A stretch of DNA of 64,000 bases from Synechococcus sp. ROS8604 (GTDB taxonomy: Bacteria; Cyanobacteriota; Cyanobacteriia; PCC-6307; Cyanobiaceae), in the NCBI RefSeq assembly GCF_014279655.1, contig NZ_CP047946.1:620001-684000 (forward strand), in the 5' to 3' direction. The notes below the pieces were generated by a model. That model had not been told where the DNA came from, did no database searches, and saw nothing but the letters and a program-made list of their open reading frames with translations. Positions 1 through 9,577 of the stretch are shown piece by piece; the first letter of the stretch is position 1; every line of letters begins with the position of its first letter. A program made the position numbers and the translations under genes.

Positions 1-81
1 TTGGCGGTTGAAGATGATATTCGGCTTGTGGGAATCTCTCAAGCTCTAGCGCAGTTGCTTCTGTCATTGCCTTATGGGTGA
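1..81 (+). CDS. C-terminal fragment of an unrecognised ORF (cut by window edge)
   Basis: Frame 1 is open from the first base to a TGA at 79-81 and reads as 26 residues ending LLLSLPYG. The amphipathic leucine-rich sequence is compatible with a protein C-terminus, but nothing in it is diagnostic. The next ORF starts with an ATG at 74-76, so the two would be translationally coupled if both are real. It may be chance. Confidence 0.25.
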   Translation: MAVEDDIRLVGISQALAQLLLSLPYG

Positions 82-289
82 GTTGGTCTGGGTCCTGCCC
101 CTTCATTCAAGGGTTCAGGCGTTTCATCGCTCTATTGCTGAGGTCATGAAAGAAGGCGAGCCAATTCTCGGATTGTTCGCGTCTGCAAGGCATGGCGTGA
201 CGACTTCGGAATCCATTGGTGTGACCGCTTCAGCAAGATGGGTTCTACAGCGTTTGGTTTATGACATACGAGCAAGAGGTCATCATTAA
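74..289 (+). CDS. Unrecognised small ORF (71 aa)
   Basis: This ATG-started ORF overlaps the end of the preceding open frame by 8 bp and the start of the following ORF by 29 bp. It has no recognisable motif, signal peptide or membrane segment. The overlaps on both sides could mean a coupled set of small genes, or that one of the frames is a shadow. I do not recognise it and cannot assign a role. Confidence 0.25.
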   Translation: MGELVWVLPLHSRVQAFHRSIAEVMKEGEPILGLFASARHGVTTSESIGVTASARWVLQRLVYDIRARGHH

Positions 290-455
290 GTGCGCCATCA
301 AGGGCGTCCTTGGCGGTCTTGACAGGAAAATGACGTCTGAGGAGCTTGATGAGTTGCTGAACGGCTCACAGGATTGGAGAAAGCATTTGGTGATTGAGGA
401 GATCACAGAGGTGGCCACCATCCATGCAGGGCGCCGTCGTCCAGAAATCGACTAG
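261..455 (+). CDS. Small hypothetical protein (64 aa)
   Basis: A short soluble, charged protein starting with ATG at 261. The middle (about residues 22-40) is acidic and helical in character (MTSEELDELLNG), followed by a second predicted helix with VIEEITEV. It looks more like real protein than the neighbouring short ORFs because charged and hydrophobic residues alternate as in helices. No family recognised. About 125 bp of apparently empty DNA separates it from tRNA-Phe, which is on the other strand. Confidence 0.45.
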   Translation: MTYEQEVIIKCAIKGVLGGLDRKMTSEELDELLNGSQDWRKHLVIEEITEVATIHAGRRRPEID

Positions 456-581
456 CTGTTATGGCTCTGCCGTTGTACGAGCGACCCCAAATCAGGTAGC
501 AGGTTGGCGATTGGCAGCACGCCTACAGCTTCCAATGCCCATGGAGAGGTGACTCCATTGCGTCGATCAAGATTCAGTCAA

Positions 582-654
582 TGCCAGGACCCAGATTTGA
601 ACTGGGGACACGGCGATTTTCAGTCGCCTGCTCTACCAACTGAGCTATCCCGGC
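582..654 (-). tRNA. tRNA-Phe (GAA)
   Basis: The reverse complement folds as a standard cloverleaf. The 7-bp acceptor stem is GCCGGGA with TCCTGGC (one G-U pair) and discriminator A. The D arm reads AGCTCAGTTGGTAGAGC, the anticodon loop CTGAAAA gives anticodon GAA, and the T arm has GTTCAAATC. CCA is not encoded. Confidence 0.97.
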
Positions 655-684
655 ACGTCGTTTTCACGACAACGGAATCTTAAA

Positions 685-1314
685 TCACGGGGTGCGCCCC
701 AGACAGATCAATCCCCTGACCTCAAACCCAGCATGTTTCAACGTCTTCAATGCTTCTTGGGCCGTGGCTCCACTGGTGAGGATGTCGTCGACAATCCATG
801 TGGGCCTTGCGGCAACGCAGCTGGATCGGTGGTCTGGATCGATGGCGAAGGCAGATTTCATGTTCACAAGCCGCTGACGACGACTGAGGTGGTGTTGCCC
901 CACGGTGGGCCGACAACGTTTCAGCAGTGTCTTGGTGGTGCGTCCAAGGCTTTGGCAGATCAATGCCGGCAGAGGATTGGCTCGTTTTTCCGCTTTCCAA
1001 CTGGGGATCGGAACCAAAAGAGCCCTTGCCGGAAGGGTTGGCTGTAGAGCGAAGGTGATGGCCTTCAGGACTGATAAATCTTGATTGAGCCTCAGGCGCA
1101 GGATGTGTCGGCGAAGCTCTCCTCGATACCAACCGGCCGCGTTGAAGCGAACAGGAGTGATGCCTCGCAGGCCAAATTCCACAAGGCCGAGCTTTTGCGT
1201 GCACTCACTACAGGGATGATCCGCTTGTGGACGGGGTTGGATGGCCTTCTTGCAAATCGGACAAAAAGGCACAACGAACAGGTCTTTCAGGCAATCGTGA
1301 AGTGCGACTAGCAA
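685..1314 (-). CDS. comF: ComF-family phosphoribosyltransferase-like protein
   Basis: 209 aa. The N-terminus carries two CxxC pairs (C18/C21 and C35/C38) forming the zinc-ribbon typical of ComF. The C-terminal half is a type I phosphoribosyltransferase fold with the PRPP-binding motif WIVDDILTSGAT at about residues 173-184. In naturally competent bacteria ComF helps single-stranded DNA uptake or processing; in cyanobacteria it is widely conserved and needed for competence where tested. dprA, another competence protein, lies 10 kb away. The DUF2470 gene is immediately upstream on the same strand, 19 bp away. The enzyme substrate, if any, is unknown. Confidence 0.85.
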   Translation of the reverse strand: MLVALHDCLKDLFVVPFCPICKKAIQPRPQADHPCSECTQKLGLVEFGLRGITPVRFNAAGWYRGELRRHILRLRLNQDLSVLKAITFALQPTLPARALLVPIPSWKAEKRANPLPALICQSLGRTTKTLLKRCRPTVGQHHLSRRQRLVNMKSAFAIDPDHRSSCVAARPTWIVDDILTSGATAQEALKTLKHAGFEVRGLICLGRTP

Positions 1315-1333
1315 AGCGTCAGAACGACTGCCT

Positions 1334-1621
1334 TCAGGATTCCCCTTTGCTTTCGTCAGACGGCATGGCTCTCAGCATGGCCACCATGGTGCGGTGGGCG
1401 TCCTCACTGTCAGTGAGGGTGTGATCAAACGGGATCCGGACGGTTTTTCCGTCTACTTCAAGGCTCATCGCATCAGGGCTGACGGCCGTCATGGTGGCGT
1501 TGTTAGCAGCACTCACTCCTCCGTAATGGAGGGCGTACTGAAGCACTGCATCGCCATGGTCATCGTTCATGTGACGACAGATGCGTTCGCTAACAGCGGG
1601 GGTAAGCGGATCAGCGGTCAT
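1334..1621 (-). CDS. DUF2470 domain protein (haem-utilisation-like C-terminal domain)
   Basis: 95 aa, almost entirely one DUF2470 domain: the signature RHMNDDHGDAVLQY lies at about residues 15-28, followed by the usual beta strands with the aspartate-rich segment SLEVDGKTVRIPFDH. The domain is the C-terminal part of HugZ-type haem oxygenases and occurs alone in cyanobacteria and plants. A stand-alone version lacks the catalytic split-barrel, so a haem or tetrapyrrole-related binding role is only inferred. It sits 19 bp upstream of comF on the same strand. Confidence 0.8.
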   Translation of the reverse strand: MTADPLTPAVSERICRHMNDDHGDAVLQYALHYGGVSAANNATMTAVSPDAMSLEVDGKTVRIPFDHTLTDSEDAHRTMVAMLRAMPSDESKGES

Positions 1622-1658
1622 GGTTGAAGAAGAGAAGGGTTAAGAGCGGGGGATTGAC

Positions 1659-1772
1659 TTAGCTAAAGCGTTGCCAGAGCAGAAGGGCGAGCCGAAACCC
1701 GCTGAATCCCACATATCCGGCAAGCACGATGAACAGGCCAATGGCAAGGCCGTCACGAAGTCGGTTGGGCAA
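1659..1772 (-). CDS. Possible 37-aa single-membrane-span protein
   Basis: The frame reads LPNRLRDGLAIG, then a strongly hydrophobic segment (LFIVLAGYVGFSG), then FRLALLLWQRFS and a TAA stop, which is the pattern of a small bitopic membrane protein. It is in the same frame as the sugar kinase upstream and begins directly after that gene's stop codon. No ATG or GTG is available; the first usable initiator is TTG at 1772. The protein-like composition argues for a real gene, while the lack of a good start and of a clear ribosome-binding site argues against it. Confidence 0.4.
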   Translation of the reverse strand: MPNRLRDGLAIGLFIVLAGYVGFSGFRLALLLWQRFS

Positions 1773-1790
1773 GGGTTCGGGGATGCTGCC

Positions 1791-3062
1791 TTAATTCTCC
1801 CCTAGATGGATCGTCTTGTCTGGTGCTTGTACAGCCTGAAGAGCTAAACGAGCAACTCCGGCGGCTGGAGGTGTGTTGCAACTGCGGATCGGAACCCCGA
1901 GTTGGCGCTCGCGCAGGCGACGCCATTGAGGATTGCGCGCTCCACCACCAAGGGTCACGATCTTCTTGGGAGGATCAGCTCCAAGGCTTGTGAGGCGTTG
2001 CCATCCCGCCTGTTCGATTTGCGTTAACCCCTCTAAGAGGCCATGCAGATAGAGGGCATCGCTGACTGGGCGGGGCGTCAGGATGGGTTCAAGCTGGGGG
2101 TCATCAACGGGGAAGCGCTCTCCGCATCTTGGAAGGGGGCGCAGCTTTAAGCCGCTGTTCTGATCTGGATCGATCTGACGGCTCAGTTCCGCGAGGTCGA
2201 TGTTGGGAAAGAGTTGGTGCAGCACGGCAGCCCCAGCATTGGAGGCTCCTCCGCATAACCAACGCCCTCCCACGCGATGGGTGGAGGTTCCTGGACCTGG
2301 AGCGAGGGGCTGATCGGTGAACCGCTTGAGCACCAAGGTGCTTCCCAGCACTGTGATGCCCTCGTCGTCGTCAGCATCAGCCGTGAGAACAGCCGCGTTG
2401 GCGTCGGTTGTCCCGGCAACGACCAGCAAGTTCTCTGGCAGGTCTAGATCTTTCGCGCGTTGGGGCGCCAGGGGGCCAAGCACGGAGCCGCTGGTTCGAA
2501 TATCTGGAAGTGCATCCCACCAGGGTTGGCTGATGAAAGTGTCTGGCCAGGCATTTTGGCCGAGGTCCCATCCCAGTCGAAGGTTGTTGCCTTCCTCCCC
2601 ATAACTCCAATTTCCAAGAAGCCATCCGCTGATCCAGTCGGCTTGATGGCGGAGCAAGAGAGGGGCTTGATGTTGATCGACAAGGTGCAGCGCTCGCGCG
2701 AGGCTTCCACTGGCGCTTGAAGCTGGTCCACCCTGTGGAATCAAGGCGCGGAGCTGCTCAACGGCGTTTGGGCATGCGAGCGAATAGGGCATGGCCTCAG
2801 CAAGGGGCAGGCCCTGTTGATCACAGGCGAGCAAAGTTCCTGAGGTGCCGTCCACCGCGATGGCTTTGAGGCGATGTCGGTACTCGGGCTTGAGGCGCCC
2901 GATCAATGTGCAACATCGGTCGCGCCAATCAAAGGGGTTATGCAGACCGATTTGGTATGGAACACTTTCAGTCTGGAGCAGGGCACAGCTGCTGTCGATG
3001 ACAGCAATGCGGACCCCGCTGGTGCCTAGGTCAATGCCGAGCACCAGCGGATCTTGGCTCAT
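1791..3062 (-). CDS. FGGY-family carbohydrate kinase (D-ribulose/xylulose kinase type)
   Basis: 423 aa. The N-terminal phosphate-binding loop GIDLGTSGVR (about residues 9-18) and the second-domain motifs AGTTDANAA (with the catalytic Asp), TVLGSTLVLK and LGGGARNPQWRRL are those of the FGGY kinases. The length is shorter than bacterial xylulokinase (about 490) and matches the cyanobacterial/plant subgroup for which D-ribulose phosphorylation has been reported, so ATP-dependent ribulose or xylulose kinase is the likely activity. It lies 10 bp downstream of metK on the same strand, suggesting co-transcription, although no pathway link is obvious. Confidence 0.85.
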   Translation of the reverse strand: MSQDPLVLGIDLGTSGVRIAVIDSSCALLQTESVPYQIGLHNPFDWRDRCCTLIGRLKPEYRHRLKAIAVDGTSGTLLACDQQGLPLAEAMPYSLACPNAVEQLRALIPQGGPASSASGSLARALHLVDQHQAPLLLRHQADWISGWLLGNWSYGEEGNNLRLGWDLGQNAWPDTFISQPWWDALPDIRTSGSVLGPLAPQRAKDLDLPENLLVVAGTTDANAAVLTADADDDEGITVLGSTLVLKRFTDQPLAPGPGTSTHRVGGRWLCGGASNAGAAVLHQLFPNIDLAELSRQIDPDQNSGLKLRPLPRCGERFPVDDPQLEPILTPRPVSDALYLHGLLEGLTQIEQAGWQRLTSLGADPPKKIVTLGGGARNPQWRRLRERQLGVPIRSCNTPPAAGVARLALQAVQAPDKTIHLGEN

Positions 3063-3072
3063 GGTCTTGCGT

Positions 3073-4332
<1,260 letters not shown>

Positions 4333-4369
4333 AAGGGTTTCGGGCGTGGTGGGATTTTACGGGTTGCCC

Positions 4370-5161
4370 TTACTGAGCTTGTTCAACCTTGAGCTCTTGC
4401 CAGTGATGGATCAAATGTTGATGGGAGGTGAGGTCGGGGGTTCGATTCCATCCCGCCACGTAGCCAAGCGCATAAGCAATGCCTGCGCGGCGTGCCATCA
4501 GGAGATCGGAGTCGGCATCTCCGATCAGTGCGCATTGGGATGGATCCAAATGCAGCTGCTTGCACAGACCATGCACGGCGCCTGGATCTGGCTTGCAAGG
4601 GGTGTCATCAGCGCTCCAGATTCCTGTGATGAAGTCGCTTAAGCCATGGTCTTGAAGAAACTGTTTGATGCCGTGGCGGGTGTCATTGCTGATCACGGCA
4701 CAGATCACACCAGCGTTGTGCAGCTCGTTGAGCAACTCTTTCGAATGGGGCAGAGGGGTTCTGGCGCTGAGGGCTGCTTCCGTTGCGTTTTGCTTATGGA
4801 GATGGTCCACGCTGTCAAAGATCTCTTCAGCGAGCACGAGTGCTTGAGGCCAGCTGAGATCAAACAGACAGAAGATCGTTGCGGTGCTCAACAGATTGTG
4901 TTGACGCGAAGCGACGGCCAACGTTCCATCAGGAATTAAGCCGGAGTCGCATCGGCCCATCGCGCGCTTGAGCAACCCCTGGAGTTGAACTTGTGTCTCT
5001 GACGACGCGCCACGGGAGGCAAAGACACGAAGGATTTCATCAATCCTGGCGTCTGCCAGTTCAATGAGATGGGGTTCGCTATGGGAAAGGGTGCCGTCCT
5101 TGTCGAACAGCACCCCGTGGATCAAGCCAAGCGAATGGCCTCTGAGAAATAGATGAGCCAT
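4370..5161 (-). CDS. HAD-superfamily hydrolase (phosphoglycolate phosphatase-like)
   Basis: 263 aa. The four HAD motifs are present: FDKDGTL (motif I, residues 19-25, nucleophile D20 and D22), VISNDT (motif II), CKPDPGAV (motif III lysine) and GDADSDLLMARRAG (motif IV). A helical cap lies between motifs I and II, as in subfamily IA enzymes such as phosphoglycolate phosphatase. In a photosynthetic organism 2-phosphoglycolate is a plausible substrate, but sequence alone cannot set substrate. It is 13 bp downstream of the S1 gene. Confidence 0.8.
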   Translation of the reverse strand: MAHLFLRGHSLGLIHGVLFDKDGTLSHSEPHLIELADARIDEILRVFASRGASSETQVQLQGLLKRAMGRCDSGLIPDGTLAVASRQHNLLSTATIFCLFDLSWPQALVLAEEIFDSVDHLHKQNATEAALSARTPLPHSKELLNELHNAGVICAVISNDTRHGIKQFLQDHGLSDFITGIWSADDTPCKPDPGAVHGLCKQLHLDPSQCALIGDADSDLLMARRAGIAYALGYVAGWNRTPDLTSHQHLIHHWQELKVEQAQ

Positions 5162-5174
5162 GGGCTCATGCAGC

Positions 5175-6275
5175 TCAGACCATCATCGAGCTCAAGGGCT
5201 CTTCTCCCTCTTCTGCTTGCTCAAGAAGCATTTGCTTGTAGCGAGCAGCCATTTCCTCAGCCTTGTCAAAGACCTTTTGAGGATCGGTGAGCATGTCACC
5301 GGGTTCTGGCTCTAGAGCCTTGGTGGACAGTGAGATCCGACCACGTTCGGCGTCGAGGTCGATGATCATCACCTTCATTTGATCATTCACATTCAGCACG
5401 GAATGGGGTGTTTCGATGTGCTCGTGACTGATCTCGGAAATGTGGAGCAAACCGCTGACACCGCCGATGTCGATGAAGGCGCCGTAGGGCTTGATGCCAC
5501 GAACGGTGCCGATCACCACTTCGCCGACCTCGAGGCGATTCATCTTGCGCTCTACGAGGGCGCGACGATGACTGAGAACCAGACGATTGCGCTCTTCGTC
5601 GACTTCAAGGAATTTCAGGGGCAAGAAGTCTGCAACCAGCTCTTCTTTCGGCTTGCGCGTGCTGATGTGGGATCCAGGGATGAAGCCGCGAAGACCTTCC
5701 ACGCGAACAAGAGCACCACCACGGTTGGTGGCGAAGACTTCTGAATAGATGGTGGCGTCTTCTTTTTGCAGCTGCCGCACCCGCTCCCAGGCACGCTGGT
5801 ACTCAATACGGCGAACGGAGAGAGACAGTTGCCCGTCTTCGTTTTCTTCACTCATGATGAAGAATTCCCGAATTTCACCGGGTTGCAACACATCGCTGAG
5901 ACCTTCCACCCTGTTGATGGAGACCTCTTGGAGTGGCATAAATGCGGCGGTCTTGGCGCCGATATCGATCATTGCCCCCTTCGTTTCCAGCGCAAACACG
6001 GTGCCGTTGACGATGTCGCCTGGCTTGAAGTTGTAGTCGTACTTGCTTAGTAGTGAGGCGAAATCATCAATCGTGAAGCCGGCCCCATCCAAATCCCCAG
6101 GGTTGGCGCGACTGCTTGGATCATCCGCGGTCGGAATATCTTCCGGAATACTGAGATCTTCGTCCGTTCCAAAATCGGCTTGGTCTGCTGTGGCTTCGAC
6201 GGCTGTACTCTCGTCGATGGCAGTGGTGGTGTCCACAGCAAGATCCTGAGCCGGATCGGTTGGGGTAACAGTCAT
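5175..6275 (-). CDS. rpsA: 30S ribosomal protein S1 (three-domain cyanobacterial form)
   Basis: 366 aa with an acidic N-terminal extension (about 75 residues rich in D/E/T) followed by three S1 RNA-binding domains beginning near FKPGDIVNGTV, near GQLSLSVRR/GALVRVEG, and near LEVGEVVIGTVRGIKPYGAFIDIG. Binds mRNA on the small subunit. E. coli S1 has six domains; cyanobacterial and chloroplast versions have three, as here. The C-terminal tail EQAEEGEEPLSSMMV is acidic. Its 100-bp upstream gap to nrdR is AT-rich and probably holds the promoter. Confidence 0.93.
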   Translation of the reverse strand: MTVTPTDPAQDLAVDTTTAIDESTAVEATADQADFGTDEDLSIPEDIPTADDPSSRANPGDLDGAGFTIDDFASLLSKYDYNFKPGDIVNGTVFALETKGAMIDIGAKTAAFMPLQEVSINRVEGLSDVLQPGEIREFFIMSEENEDGQLSLSVRRIEYQRAWERVRQLQKEDATIYSEVFATNRGGALVRVEGLRGFIPGSHISTRKPKEELVADFLPLKFLEVDEERNRLVLSHRRALVERKMNRLEVGEVVIGTVRGIKPYGAFIDIGGVSGLLHISEISHEHIETPHSVLNVNDQMKVMIIDLDAERGRISLSTKALEPEPGDMLTDPQKVFDKAEEMAARYKQMLLEQAEEGEEPLSSMMV

Positions 6276-6376
6276 GGATGGTTGGCGGTCTGCCCGAGGA
6301 CAGTGCGATAAAAATTGATCCAGTGCCCGCCGACAAAGGATCAGTATTTTTTAATTTTACAGAACAGCCTTGCTTT

Positions 6377-6853
6377 TTAGACGAGGGCGGCGAGCTCAGC
6401 TTTGTCTACGTTCATCCCTTCAAGGGTGGAGACGAAATCGCTGACGCTTCGAAAGTGTCGATACACCGAGGCAAAACGCACATAAGCCACTTCGCTGAGC
6501 CCTTTGAGATGTCCCAGCACCAGCTCACCAATCTCTGAGCTGGCAACCTCACGGCTATTGCTTTGCTGAAGGCTGAGTTCCAACTCGTCAACAATGGCTT
6601 CGAGTTTGCTGGGAGTGAGCTCTGTTTTTTCGCAGGCTCGGCTTAGGCCGTGCAGAAGTTTGCTGCGATTAAAAATTTCACGATGCCCATTGCGTTTGAG
6701 CACGGTGATGGGGACCATCTCAACCCGCTCGTAAGTTGTGAATCGAAATTCACAATTCAGGCATTCACGACGCCGGCGCACACTCCTACCACCCTCGGCT
6801 GCTCTCGATTCGAGAACCCGGCTATCCGTGTTTTGGCAGGAGGGGCACTGCAC
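6377..6853 (-). CDS. nrdR: Transcriptional repressor NrdR
   Basis: 158 aa. An N-terminal zinc ribbon with C3/C6 and C31/C34 is followed by an arginine-rich DNA-binding strand ([14 protein letters not shown]), then an ATP-cone domain ([20 protein letters not shown] onward). NrdR represses ribonucleotide reductase genes in response to ATP/dATP. No reductase gene is in the window. The start is GTG or ATG at 6853; an AT-rich element (TATACAAT on the minus strand near 6880-6893) upstream is a possible -10. Confidence 0.95.
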   Translation of the reverse strand: MQCPSCQNTDSRVLESRAAEGGRSVRRRRECLNCEFRFTTYERVEMVPITVLKRNGHREIFNRSKLLHGLSRACEKTELTPSKLEAIVDELELSLQQSNSREVASSEIGELVLGHLKGLSEVAYVRFASVYRHFRSVSDFVSTLEGMNVDKAELAALV

Positions 6854-6944
6854 GCCCTAGTCGATCCAATATGAATACTTTTTATTGTATAGAACATGTG
6901 GAGCCTTGAAAAGTGTTTGTGACCTAAGAATCCGATTTGAGCAA

Positions 6945-6971
6945 TAAAAAAACCCCGCTTTTGGCGGGGTT
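6945..6971 (-). terminator. Rho-independent terminator of psbB-psbT
   Basis: On the minus strand an 8-bp perfect stem (AACCCCGC with GCGGGGTT) with a TTTT/AAAA loop is followed by a run of seven T. It lies 17 bp past the psbT stop codon, so it ends the psbB-psbT transcript. Confidence 0.93.
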
Positions 6972-6987
6972 AGATCTGCTGGATGGA

Positions 6988-7083
6988 CTACTTACCGATC
7001 TTCGGTGGATCGCGGAATGCGATTGCGAAGAACAAGGTGGCAATCGCCAGGCCGAGAATGAGGATGTAAGCGAAGCTTTCCAT
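6988..7083 (-). CDS. psbT: Photosystem II reaction centre protein T
   Basis: 31 aa: [15 protein letters not shown] then [16 protein letters not shown]. One membrane span followed by the conserved FAIAFRDPP segment is diagnostic of PsbT. It lies at the PSII dimer interface and aids QA-site recovery after photodamage. It is 21 bp downstream of psbB on the same strand and is followed by a terminator, the usual cyanobacterial psbB-psbT arrangement. Confidence 0.96.
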   Translation of the reverse strand: MESFAYILILGLAIATLFFAIAFRDPPKIGK

Positions 7084-7104
7084 CGAGAATCTCCTAGAGA
7101 GCGA

Positions 7105-8667
7105 TCAGCTGAGGGGGGTGGAACCCGTGGGAGGAACATATCCCTCGGGTAGGCGACGGGTGGATTTGTCGCCGAGTTTTTGGAAGAGACCGAACTCAAC
7201 CTGTTCGCCAAGATCAGGGTCGATTCCTGCGAACACGTCCCGGTAGAGGGTGCGAGCACCGTGCCAGATGTGGCCGAAGAAGAAGAGCAAGGCGAAGGTT
7301 GCGTGGCCGAAGGTGAACCAACCACGAGGTGAGCTGCGGAATGTTCCGTCCGAGTTATAGGTTTCGCGATCGAAGTCGAAACCTTCTCCGAGTTGAGCCT
7401 TACGGGCTAGGCGCTTCACGTCAGCTGGATCAGTGAAGACCTTGCCATCGAGAGAACCGCCATAAACGGTTGCTGTGACGCCTCGTTGTTCGAAGGAGTA
7501 CTTCGCTTCAGCGCGACGGAACGGAATGTCGGCACGAACGATTCCGTCATTGTCTTCAAGAACAACAGGGAAGTTCTCAAAGAAGTTGGGGAGACGACGA
7601 ACTTGAAGTTCACGTCCTTCCTTGTCGGTGAAGACAGGATGGCCAATCCATCCAGTTGCCAGTCCATCGCCATTCACCATCGGACCTACACGGAACAGGC
7701 CGCCTTTGGCAGGACTGTTACCGACGTAGTCGTAAAAAGCGAGTTTTTCGGGGATGGCAGCGTAGGCCTCGTCAATCGTGGCACCTTCATCAAGAGCCGT
7801 CTGAACGCGGCGATTGATTTCTGTCTTGAAGTAGCTCTGATCCCACTGATAACGAGTGGGGCCAAACAACTCGACAGGGGTTGCTGCGGCGCCGTACCAC
7901 ATGGTTCCAGCCACAATGAAGGCGGCGAAAAACACAGCTGCAATGGCACTAGCCAAAACAGTTTCGATGTTTCCCATCCGCAAAGCCTTGTAGAGGCGCT
8001 CCGGCGGTCGGGTTGTGATGTGGAAGATGCCGGCAATGATGCCCACGATGCCTGCGGCAATGTGGTGGGCAACAATTCCTCCTGGATTGAACGGGTTGAA
8101 TCCTTCCGGTCCCCACGAGGGTTGAACCGCCTCTAAGTGGCCTGTGAGGGCATAGGGGTCAGAGATCCACATGCCAGGTCCAAAGACACCTGTGAGGTGA
8201 AAGGCACCAAAACCGAAACAACCCAATCCTGCAAGGAGAAGGTGGATGCCGAAAATTTTCGGAAGGTCAAGGGCTGGTTCGCCCGTACGGGGGTCTTGCC
8301 AAATTTCAAGATCCCAGTACGTCCAGTGCCAAATGGCAGCGAGCATCAAAAGGCCACTGAAGACGATGTGAGCGGCTGCGACGCCTTCGAAGCTCCAGAA
8401 GCCAGGATCGACTCCCGTTTCTCCGGTAATACTCCAGCCTCCCCAGCTTCCGGTGACGCCAAGTCGGGACATGAAGGGCATGACAAACATGCCCTGACGC
8501 CACATTGGGTTCAGGACTGGATCCGATGGATCAAAAATTGCGAGTTCGTAGAGGGCCATCGAGCCGGCCCAGCCGGCAACGAGGGCAGTGTGCATGAGGT
8601 GCACGGCCAAGAGTCGGCCGGGGTCGTTAATGACGACGGTGTGCACCCGATACCAGGGCAATCCCAT
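7105..8667 (-). CDS. psbB: Photosystem II CP47 chlorophyll-binding core antenna
   Basis: 520 aa, full length for CP47. Starts [20 protein letters not shown] and contains six membrane spans with histidine pairs that ligate chlorophyll (for example [45 protein letters not shown] and [18 protein letters not shown]), with the large lumenal loop between spans 5 and 6 (about residues 260-440). It carries excitation energy to the reaction centre. It is divergent from the ferredoxin-like gene, and the 243-bp gap between them should hold both promoters. psbT follows. Confidence 0.99.
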   Translation of the reverse strand: MGLPWYRVHTVVINDPGRLLAVHLMHTALVAGWAGSMALYELAIFDPSDPVLNPMWRQGMFVMPFMSRLGVTGSWGGWSITGETGVDPGFWSFEGVAAAHIVFSGLLMLAAIWHWTYWDLEIWQDPRTGEPALDLPKIFGIHLLLAGLGCFGFGAFHLTGVFGPGMWISDPYALTGHLEAVQPSWGPEGFNPFNPGGIVAHHIAAGIVGIIAGIFHITTRPPERLYKALRMGNIETVLASAIAAVFFAAFIVAGTMWYGAAATPVELFGPTRYQWDQSYFKTEINRRVQTALDEGATIDEAYAAIPEKLAFYDYVGNSPAKGGLFRVGPMVNGDGLATGWIGHPVFTDKEGRELQVRRLPNFFENFPVVLEDNDGIVRADIPFRRAEAKYSFEQRGVTATVYGGSLDGKVFTDPADVKRLARKAQLGEGFDFDRETYNSDGTFRSSPRGWFTFGHATFALLFFFGHIWHGARTLYRDVFAGIDPDLGEQVEFGLFQKLGDKSTRRLPEGYVPPTGSTPLS

Positions 8668-8910
8668 GGGTCAGGTTCAGGTGGAACGGAGCTGCTGATG
8701 CAGACAGACCAAGTGATCGTAGGGGGTTCGCTCAATTGAGTGGGGTGTGTTGTCGCGAGCTGCAATGTCTTGTGTTGAGCCGCCTCGATTTGTTTTCCCC
8801 GCTGTCCTGTCAGTGCTTCGGTCTATTGGCTGCCGCATTCAGGTCTGGTCGAGGGGGTTACAAAACGCAACCTTTGGGCGCAAAGTGGGCGTTTATCGCT
8901 GGAGCACTCC

Positions 8911-9378
8911 ATGCCAGTCATTCGTTTTTTGCGTGAGGGACGTGATGTGGAGTGCTATCCCGGTGAAAATCTGCGCGATGTTGCTCTGCGCGAAAACATC
9001 GAGCTTTATGGCTTGAAGGGACAACTCGGGAATTGCGGTGGCTGCGGTCAGTGCATCACCTGTTTTGTTGACGTTGTGGGATCCGATGCCGACGCGCCTT
9101 TGACGGCTCGAACCGCTGTTGAGGACAGCAAGCTCAGGCGTCGTCCTGAGTCATGGCGATTGGCTTGTCAGGCGCTGGTGGAGCAATCCGTGATCGTGCT
9201 GACCCGCCCGCAAGTTCGCTTGGCTGACCTCGATAAGAAAAAGGTTGCCGCGCGCACGGCAGCCCTGCCAGTCGGGCCTACGGCATGGCCCGTGACCGAG
9301 AGCGAAGATGAGGCCGAAGAAGGATCGGAACAGGAGACTGCGGATGATGCTCCTGCTACGCCCAGTGACGAGGGGTGA
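8911..9378 (+). CDS. 2Fe-2S ferredoxin-like protein with acidic C-terminal tail
   Basis: 155 aa. The N-terminal domain resembles plant-type ferredoxin: a beta-grasp start (VIRFLREGRDVECYPGENLRDVA), then the cluster loop GNCGGCGQCITC (cysteines near residues 43-52) and a final cysteine in RLACQALV (near residue 87). The last third is unstructured and strongly acidic (ESEDEAEEGSEQETADD). It lies between psbB and psbM in this window; by position a role in PSII electron transfer or assembly is inferred, not shown. It was tested against ordinary PetF and differs in spacing and in the tail. Confidence 0.8.
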   Translation: MPVIRFLREGRDVECYPGENLRDVALRENIELYGLKGQLGNCGGCGQCITCFVDVVGSDADAPLTARTAVEDSKLRRRPESWRLACQALVEQSVIVLTRPQVRLADLDKKKVAARTAALPVGPTAWPVTESEDEAEEGSEQETADDAPATPSDEG

Positions 9379-9399
9379 GCTGAAGCTCATCGTTGCTCC

Positions 9400-9417
9400 C
9401 GAACGATGATACGTTCG
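9400..9417. promoter_or_regulatory. Perfect palindrome upstream of psbM
   Basis: CGAACG, six bases (ATGATA), then CGTTCG. It lies 22 bp after the ferredoxin-like stop codon and 21 bp before the psbM start. It could be an operator or a weak hairpin in the leader; there is no T-run, so it is not a terminator. Confidence 0.35.
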
Positions 9418-9438
9418 GCCTTGCGTCAATAATCGCCC

Positions 9439-9549
9439 ATGGAAACCAACGATCTCGGCTTCGTTGCCAGCCTCATGTTCGTCCTGGTTCCGACGGTGTT
9501 TCTGATCGTCTTGTTCATCCAGACCAACAGCCGAGAAGGTTCCTCCTGA
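9439..9549 (+). CDS. psbM: Photosystem II reaction centre protein M
   Basis: 36 aa beginning METNDLGFVASLMFVLVP and continuing TVFLIVLFIQTNSREGSS. A single membrane helix with the conserved ETNDLGF/VPT pattern identifies PsbM, a low-molecular-weight subunit at the dimer interface. It lies 60 bp after the ferredoxin-like gene on the same strand and is convergent with the universal stress protein gene. Confidence 0.96.
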   Translation: METNDLGFVASLMFVLVPTVFLIVLFIQTNSREGSS

Positions 9550-9577
9550 TCGACTGTTGGTTCGGGACTGGTCCGCT

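Noticed and set aside
722-1204. 160-codon minus-strand ORF overlapping comF
   Set aside because: It is in another frame of the same strand as the ComF gene and shows no motif.
4333-4369. AdoMet riboswitch upstream of metK
   Set aside because: The gap to the HAD gene is 37 bp, too short for any known SAM aptamer.
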